Assembly: GCA_003566335.1 (NCBI GenBank)
Contig: PXDR01000304.1
Coordinates: 1 to 11,114, forward strand
Direction: 5' to 3'
Length of the DNA stretch: 11,114 nucleotides
Source: Cyanobacteria bacterium T3Sed10_344R1
GTDB lineage: Bacteria > Cyanobacteriota > Cyanobacteriia > Phormidesmidales > Phormidesmidaceae
This document shows positions 7,719-11,114 of the stretch, in pieces. The notes below the pieces were generated by a model, which did not search any database, was not told the DNA's origin, and saw only the letters and a program-made list of their open reading frames with translations. Positions within the stretch are counted from its first letter, which is position 1. Each line of letters opens with the position of its first letter. Position numbers and translations under genes: made by a program.

Positions 7719-7728
7719 ATGCTATTTT
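7719..7728 (+). promoter_or_regulatory. Probable extended -10 promoter of hfq
   Basis: TGCTATTTT at 7720-7728 is an extended -10 (TG, one base, then TATTTT). A good -35 at 17 bp is missing; TTGCTG at 7703-7708 would leave only 14 bp. Transcription would begin near 7735, giving a leader of about 44 nt whose first bases form the AGGGG-TTGT-CCCCT hairpin at 7736-7749. Assigned by inspection only. Confidence 0.4.
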
Positions 7729-7735
7729 AGCCGTC

Positions 7736-7749
7736 AGGGGTTGTCCCCT
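7736..7749 (+). promoter_or_regulatory. Small hairpin in the hfq leader
   Basis: AGGGG (7736-7740) and CCCCT (7745-7749) form a 5-bp stem with a TTGT loop, followed by TTTGCTT. If the promoter at 7720-7728 is right, the hairpin is at the very 5' end of the mRNA, where it could stabilise the transcript. A weak attenuator is the alternative because of the short T-run, although the stem is short for that. Confidence 0.4.
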
Positions 7750-7767
7750 TTTGCTTAGGTGAACTTT

Positions 7768-7772
7768 AAGGA
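7768..7772 (+). promoter_or_regulatory. Shine-Dalgarno site of hfq
   Basis: AAGGA lies 6 nt before the ATG at 7779, good spacing, and fixes that start. It is one of the few clear Shine-Dalgarno sequences in this window. Confidence 0.7.
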
Positions 7773-7778
7773 CAGGCT

Positions 7779-7991
7779 ATGGCTGTTGAACTCGAAACTG
7801 GCTTACCCAGCACACGCAAACTTCAGGGATATATCCGCGACAAGCAGCAGGTAGAAGTCAATCTCCTGACGAATGAGGCCATTGCTGGGGTATTGCTCTG
7901 GCAAGATCCTCACTGCCTCTGTGTAGACTCCGCAGGCACCCAAGTTTTGCTGTGGTGGCGAGCCGTGGCCTACGTTAAGCCCCTGGCCTAA
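7779..7991 (+). CDS. hfq: Cyanobacterial Hfq (Sm-like RNA chaperone homologue)
   Basis: The 70-residue product opens with TGLPSTRKLQGYIRDKQQVEVNLLTNEAIAG, the cyanobacterial form of the Sm1 strand region, with the Trp-Gln-Asp turn at 41-43. It ends with WWRAVAYVKPLA, the Sm2 region that in proteobacterial Hfq reads YKHA. There is no C-terminal tail. Hfq forms hexameric rings; cyanobacterial members are known to lack many residues used to bind sRNA in E. coli. In Synechocystis the protein acts with the pilus ATPase PilB1 and is needed for type IV pili, motility and transformation. The head-to-head arrangement with dapF is, as I recall, common in cyanobacteria. A good Shine-Dalgarno site and the extended -10 above support a monocistronic or short transcript. 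Confidence 0.9.
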   Translation: MAVELETGLPSTRKLQGYIRDKQQVEVNLLTNEAIAGVLLWQDPHCLCVDSAGTQVLLWWRAVAYVKPLA

Positions 7992-8129
7992 TCCCCATCT
8001 GGTCTTTGATTTGGAACTTTCCGCCCCTGTCCCGGCTCTTGATCACTGGTTAGCCTTCAGGGGTGCGCCTTGATCCCGAACCGTTATGGTTAGCCATTTT
8101 CTCTAGCTTCTAGCGAGCATCCCTGTCCT

Positions 8130-9044
8130 ATGGTTTCTGTGTTTGATCGGTTCTCTTGGTTGCGATCGGTGGCGACGGGTTTGAACCTGCGCCGCAGTTT
8201 ATGGGTTGCCTTTGGCGGTGCGATCGCACTCCTGGTTGTCTTTGCTAACGCTCCAGCCCACGCCTACGACGTACAAATTAGCCCCAGCAATCCCGAGCAA
8301 GGGGACACCATTTCAGTCGTCATCCAGGCAGCCCCTGGGGCGACGACCCCAACGGTGACCGCCGCCGGGGAAACCTATCCCGCCTTTGCCGTGGGCAACA
8401 ACCGCTACCGAGCCTTTGTGCCCACCAGCCCCATCACCCGCCCTGGCTCCATGACCATTCAGGTCAGCGGAGACGAAACCCGCAATTTGGCCGTGGGCAT
8501 CCGCAACCGCAACTTTCCCACCCAGCGCATCACCCTTGCCCCTGGACGGGCGGGCCTCCAGGGCACCGACTACGAATTTGACCGGATGGATCAGCTGCGG
8601 GACTTAGTCACCCCCGAAAAATTCTGGTCAGGGCCGATGCGGCGACCCAGTAATGGGGCCATCACCTCCATCTACGGTATCCAGCGCTACTACAACGGCG
8701 TCTTTGCCGAGAACTACTACCACCGGGGCGTAGACTATGCGGCCCCCACCGGGTCGCCAATTTTCGCCCCTGCTGCTGGCCGGGTGGTGCTGGTGGGTCG
8801 GGTGGAAGACGGCTTTACCCTCAACGGCAACACCGTGGGTATTGACCACGGCCAGGGAGTCTCTAGCGTCTTCATTCACCTGTCCCGGTTTGATGTCCAG
8901 GAAGGCGATATGGTGCAGGCAGGTCAGGTGATTGGCGGCATTGGCTCCACTGGGTTTGCCACCGGGCCGAATGTGCACTGGGGACTCTACGTCAACGGTG
9001 TTTCCGTTGACCCAGTCCCCTGGCGCTTCGACGGGTTTGACTAG
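8130..9044 (+). CDS. Exported M23-family (LytM/NlpD-like) peptidase homologue
   Basis: The 304-residue product has a hydrophobic segment at 23-40 ending in APAHA at 41-45, a good signal-peptidase site. It is therefore expected outside the cytoplasmic membrane. A beta-rich region follows at 46-135. The M23 domain (about 176-300) has HRGVD at 198-202, giving two zinc ligands H198 and D202, the active-site His in FIHLS (H250), and the closing motif TGPNVHWG at 278-285 with zinc ligand H283. In LytM-type enzymes this motif is normally HxH; here the first His is Asn (N281, codon 8970-8972). Family members cut peptidoglycan cross-bridges, or act as inactive activators of amidases. All three zinc ligands are present, so zinc binding is likely but catalysis is uncertain. 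The gene starts 138 bp after hfq; it has only a weak ribosome site. Confidence 0.9.
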   Translation: MVSVFDRFSWLRSVATGLNLRRSLWVAFGGAIALLVVFANAPAHAYDVQISPSNPEQGDTISVVIQAAPGATTPTVTAAGETYPAFAVGNNRYRAFVPTSPITRPGSMTIQVSGDETRNLAVGIRNRNFPTQRITLAPGRAGLQGTDYEFDRMDQLRDLVTPEKFWSGPMRRPSNGAITSIYGIQRYYNGVFAENYYHRGVDYAAPTGSPIFAPAAGRVVLVGRVEDGFTLNGNTVGIDHGQGVSSVFIHLSRFDVQEGDMVQAGQVIGGIGSTGFATGPNVHWGLYVNGVSVDPVPWRFDGFD

Positions 9045-9065
9045 CGCCGGGGTACCCATCCATAC

Positions 9066-9113
9066 ATCAGAGGTTCAAAATCAGAGGTTCAAAAGTTGTT
9101 CAAAAGTGTTCAG
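9066..9113. repeat. Short tandem repeat after the M23 gene
   Basis: ATCAGAGGTTCAAA occurs twice in perfect tandem (9066-9079 and 9080-9093). Two decayed units follow (AGTTGTTCAAA at 9094-9104 and AGTGTTCAG at 9105-9113), all sharing GTTCA. The cluster starts 22 bp past the stop codon of the M23 gene. It is probably a slippage-generated repeat with no assigned function. Confidence 0.75.
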
Positions 9114-9386
9114 AAAATGCTCAGCCAGTAACCAGTCGCCGTCTGCCTCGATAAAACGTGATCAAAAATGATTCTGGAGATGAACTAAGCGCAAAGATTC
9201 TTTCTGTCGTCTCCATCACCCCATAAACTGTGGGTAACTTAGTAGGAAGTGAAGGTTAGGCAGTAAAGGGCAAGTTAGGGGGATGGGAAACCGTTGGTTT
9301 TCTGCTTCTACTCAAGGCACTCAGTCCCTATGTTGCCCTCTCGTGTCTGCCCGTAGCACCTCTTGCTGACGCTAGCCACCGTTGGG

Positions 9387-9461
9387 TCAGGATCTGTCAA
9401 GATCAGGATCTATCAAGAATCTATCAAGATTAGTATCTAGCAAGGTCAGTATCTATCAAGG
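9387..9461. repeat. Five tandem 16-bp units upstream of comFB
   Basis: Five adjoining units share the pattern TCAGKATCTRTCAAGR: TCAGGATCTGTCAAGA (9387-9402), TCAGGATCTATCAAGA (9403-9418), a shortened ATCTATCAAGA (9419-9429), TTAGTATCTAGCAAGG (9430-9445) and TCAGTATCTATCAAGG (9446-9461). Four are exactly 16 bp, close to one and a half helical turns. The array ends 71 bp before the comFB start, within normal promoter distance. It could be a regulator-binding array or a variable-number repeat. There are no spacers, so it is not CRISPR. Confidence 0.85.
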
Positions 9462-9514
9462 AAAGTGCGATCGCGGTGTTTGATAGAACGCTGTGCCCTA
9501 CCACCGGGTTCTCC

Positions 9515-9519
9515 AGGAG
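9515..9519 (+). promoter_or_regulatory. Possible Shine-Dalgarno site of the ComFB gene
   Basis: AGGAG lies 13 nt before the ATG at 9533, longer than ideal. A -10-like TTGATAG-type sequence near 9479-9486 (TTTGATAG) may mark the promoter, immediately after the tandem repeats and HIP1 site. Both assignments are weak. Confidence 0.35.
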
Positions 9520-9532
9520 CAAATAGACCGCA

Positions 9533-10093
9533 ATGAGTATTGAAAAGATTGTTGAGCAAGCTCTACAGGATGGCTACCTCACCCCCGCAATGGAGGCTGA
9601 AGTAGGCCGAATTTGTGACACGGCCTCTGAGCTGTCCATCGAAGAATACATGGCGCTCGATCGGCTGATGGGGTCGCTATTGACTGGCGAGGTCGTCGCC
9701 GTTCCCCGCAAGCAGTTCATCAACGTGATGGAAGAACTGGTGCTGACTGAGGCCATTGCCCGCGTAGCTGAGATCGAGGCCACCAGTGACTGCACCCTCG
9801 ATTTGGGGGATGTGGCAGCCTTTGCCCTCAACCGGCTGCCGCCGCTTTACGCCACCACGGAGGAAGGGGCTGCGTATCAGCGAGAAAAAGCCCACGAGGA
9901 ACTGGCTGATCTGATTTCGGGCCAGGTGAAGGAAGCGATCTCCTGTAACCTCAACCGCCCAGACTTCTTCCCAGAACGGCAGACCATTAAGCGCAAGGGA
10001 ACCGATGATGAAGTGCTGACCCAGGTCAGCTCTCTGCTGAAGGATCACGCGGGTAAGTTTGAGCCCAAGACGGAGTCTTTCTCGAACAGCTGA
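9533..10093 (+). CDS. ComFB-family (late competence) protein, probable cyclic-dinucleotide receptor
   Basis: The 186-residue soluble, mostly helical product has DGYLTPAMEAEVGRICDTA at 13-31, a region typical of cyanobacterial members. The ComFB core follows at about 60-140 (RKQFINVMEELVLTEAI, then AFALNRLPPLYATTEEGAAY at 96-115); ALNRLPP is the family signature. The C-terminal 40 residues are charged and probably flexible. ComFB is named from the Bacillus comF operon. Cyanobacterial homologues such as Synechocystis Slr1970 have been reported to bind cyclic di-AMP and cyclic di-GMP and to affect motility; whether this copy does so is inference. It stands alone, convergent with the EF-G gene and ended by a shared terminator. 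The start at 9533 is preferred because it begins the conserved region and has AGGAG upstream. Confidence 0.87.
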   Translation: MSIEKIVEQALQDGYLTPAMEAEVGRICDTASELSIEEYMALDRLMGSLLTGEVVAVPRKQFINVMEELVLTEAIARVAEIEATSDCTLDLGDVAAFALNRLPPLYATTEEGAAYQREKAHEELADLISGQVKEAISCNLNRPDFFPERQTIKRKGTDDEVLTQVSSLLKDHAGKFEPKTESFSNS

Positions 10094-10119
10094 TCTTAAG
10101 GATTATTCGCAAGGCCATC

Positions 10120-10143
10120 GGTGCATTGCTGCGCGAATGCACC
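10120..10143. repeat. Palindromic GGTGCATT/AATGCACC repeat
   Basis: GGTGCATT (10120-10127) and AATGCACC (10136-10143) form a perfect 8-bp stem around GCTGCGCG, followed by CTACCCT. Short palindromes of the form GGTGCRTT...AAYGCACCCTAC are very common between cyanobacterial genes. It lies 26 bp past the comFB stop and may stabilise the mRNA 3' end; it has no T-run of its own. Confidence 0.65.
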
Positions 10144-10246
10144 CTACCCTGCTCCATGCTTCTGTTGTTTAGGTTCACGGCTCTAAGCTCAAGCTGTCGA
10201 TTTAATTTCTAGGGCCACAGGCGTTTCCGCCGCTGGCTAAATCTGA

Positions 10247-10283
10247 AAAGCCCCGATAGATCACCAGGATCTGTCGGGGCTTT
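10247..10283. terminator. Bidirectional intrinsic terminator between comFB and the EF-G gene
   Basis: AAAGCCCCGATAGATC (10247-10262) pairs with GATCTGTCGGGGCTTT (10268-10283) around a 5-nt loop. This makes a 16-bp stem with one G-T wobble. Read on plus, it ends in GGGGCTTTAATTA; read on minus, in GGGGCTTTTCAGATTT. It lies between convergent genes, 153 bp after the comFB stop and 66 bp after the EF-G stop, so it can end both transcripts. Confidence 0.88.
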
Positions 10284-10349
10284 AATTATGGGGGAATCCG
10301 CCCTGGCAGGACAGATAGCCCTTACCAGGTCGAACTCGGAGCCGAGAGC

Positions 10350-11114
10350 CTAGGAGGCTAGGGCGGCTTGACGATCCTTGGCTTCCTTGATCACGACCTC
10401 TGCCACGTTGGAGGGGCAAGGGGCGTAGTGGGAGAAGGACATGGAGAACTGGCCCCGACCGGAGGTCATGGTGCGCAGGTCGCCAATGTAGCCAAACATT
10501 TCGCTCAGGGGTACGTCGGCCTTAATCCGAGCCCCCATGGCCCCAGTTTCCTGGGACTTGATCATGCCGCGACGGCGGTTGAGGTCGCCAATCACGTCAC
10601 CCATGTAGTCATCAGGGGTGAAGACATCCACGTTCATGATCGGCTCTAGTAGCTGAGGCCCAGCCTTTGGCAGGCTCTGACGGTAGGCGGCCCGAGCGGC
10701 GATCTCAAATGCGATCGCAGAAGAGTCAACTGGGTGGAAACCACCATCAGTTAGGGTGACCTTCAGGTCAACGCAGGGGAATCCAGCAATGACACCCTTA
10801 ACAATGCTGGACTCAAAGCCCTTCTGCACCGCAGGCCAGTATTCCCGAGGCACGTTACCGCCGGTCACCTTGGACTCAAACTGGAAGCCGCTGCCCAGTT
10901 CACCCGGCTCGATGATGTAGTCAATCTTGGCGTACTGACCGGAACCACCAGACTGCTTCTTGTGGACGTAGCCGTCAGAGAGTTGCTTGGTCACCGACTC
11001 GCGGTAAGCCACCTGAGGTTTGCCCACTTCCACTTCCACGCCGTGGGTGCGCTTGAGGATGTCCACCTTGATGTCGAGGTGCAGTTCGCCCATCCCTTTG
11101 ATGATGGTTTCGCC
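10350..11114 (-). CDS. fusA: Elongation factor G, C-terminal part (probable second EF-G)
   Basis: The reading frame is open to the window edge; 254 residues are visible and the GTPase half lies outside. The sequence starts at GETIIKGMGELHLDIK (end of domain III). It continues through domain IV (GKPQVAYRE, KQSGGSGQY), then domain V (LLEPIMNVDVFTPDDYMGDVIGDLNRRRG, PLSEMFGYIGDLRTMTSGRG). EF-G drives ribosomal translocation with GTP hydrolysis and helps recycle ribosomes. Standard cyanobacterial FusA sits in the str operon before tufA; here a terminator follows instead. Several stretches (DILKRTHGVEVEVG, FESSIVKGVIAGFPCVDL, SHYAPCPSNVAE) differ from the canonical cyanobacterial protein as I remember it. 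I therefore favour the paralogue (EF-G2 or fusB type), though the automatic name would be fusA. The ATG at 11091-11093 is internal and not the start. Confidence 0.93.
   Translation of the reverse strand, partial: GETIIKGMGELHLDIKVDILKRTHGVEVEVGKPQVAYRESVTKQLSDGYVHKKQSGGSGQYAKIDYIIEPGELGSGFQFESKVTGGNVPREYWPAVQKGFESSIVKGVIAGFPCVDLKVTLTDGGFHPVDSSAIAFEIAARAAYRQSLPKAGPQLLEPIMNVDVFTPDDYMGDVIGDLNRRRGMIKSQETGAMGARIKADVPLSEMFGYIGDLRTMTSGRGQFSMSFSHYAPCPSNVAEVVIKEAKDRQAALAS

Larger units (their letters stand above)
7557..7778. promoter_or_regulatory. Divergent dapF/hfq intergenic region
   Basis: This 222-bp gap must carry both promoters. Three degenerate 16-17 bp units starting GCCG(G/C) lie head to tail at 7611-7627, 7628-7643 and 7644-7660. 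They are followed by a nested dyad at 7664-7699, the hfq promoter candidate near 7719-7728, and a small hairpin at 7736-7749. The repeats plus dyad look like operator architecture, but no known regulator consensus was recognised. Confidence 0.6.
9045..9532. other. 488-bp gap with two tandem-repeat clusters
   Basis: No gene or RNA was recognised. Two separate clusters of short direct repeats are listed on their own (9066-9113 and 9387-9461). Between them, 9114-9386, only a weak 5-bp stem (AAACC at 9288-9292, GGTTT at 9296-9300) stands out. The 3' edge holds a HIP1 octamer at 9467-9474 and the comFB leader. No strong terminator follows the M23 gene. Confidence 0.6.

Noticed and set aside
8047..8095. 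TGGTTAGCC direct repeats at 8047-8055 and 8087-8095 between hfq and the M23 gene
   Set aside because: Only two 9-bp copies 40 bp apart; could be chance, and no other promoter feature supports them.
9387..9461. CRISPR array
   Set aside because: Units are contiguous with no unique spacers, repeats are too short, and there are no cas genes.
11091..11093. ATG as the start of the EF-G gene
   Set aside because: The frame continues to the window edge as GETIIKG, the conserved EF-G sequence before MGELHL, so this Met is internal.

Overview
The window looks like ordinary chromosome from a fairly GC-rich cyanobacterium. Three things point there. The octamer GCGATCGC (HIP1) occurs twelve times in 11.1 kb, at 1837, 2290, 3490, 4503, 5133, 5667, 6524, 6816, 7440, 8220, 9467 and 10711, where well under one is expected by chance. 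The 70-residue Hfq is of the short, divergent cyanobacterial type. There is also a cyanobacterial ComFB-family protein. The genus cannot be fixed from sequence alone; a filamentous Leptolyngbya/Nodosilinea-like lineage is a guess.

Layout. Positions 1-335 hold no gene, only repeat-like inverted sequences. From 336 to 7556 six genes lie on the minus strand. In transcription order they are dapF (diaminopimelate epimerase), surE (5'-nucleotidase), a COG0701-type permease with its TIGR03943/DUF1980 partner, an exported Ig-like/beta-propeller protein, and a secreted FAD-dependent oxidoreductase. dapF-surE overlap by an ATGA junction. Permease, partner and Ig-like protein are packed so tightly (3-bp gap, then a 20-bp overlap) that they form one operon. 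A 222-bp divergent region with a strong dyad separates dapF from hfq (+). hfq is followed on the plus strand by an exported M23-family peptidase homologue. After a 488-bp gap with two separate tandem-repeat clusters comes a ComFB-family protein (+). A bidirectional terminator then separates it from the 3' part of a convergent EF-G gene (-), which runs off the window. That EF-G does not have tuf behind it and its sequence differs from the usual cyanobacterial FusA, so it is probably the second EF-G paralogue.

How the genes fit together. dapF supplies meso-diaminopimelate for lysine and peptidoglycan; surE is housekeeping nucleotide turnover. Permease plus TIGR03943 protein is a recurring pair of unknown substrate, probably metal- or metalloid-related, and the co-transcribed exported Ig/propeller protein may be an accessory. 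Hfq and ComFB homologues are both tied to type IV pili, motility or competence in model cyanobacteria; their closeness here is suggestive only.

No mobile element, CRISPR array, phage gene or clearly new system was found. The best leads are the M23 homologue with Asn replacing the usual catalytic His, the five-unit tandem repeat just upstream of comFB, the structured dapF/hfq intergenic region, and the three-gene permease operon.
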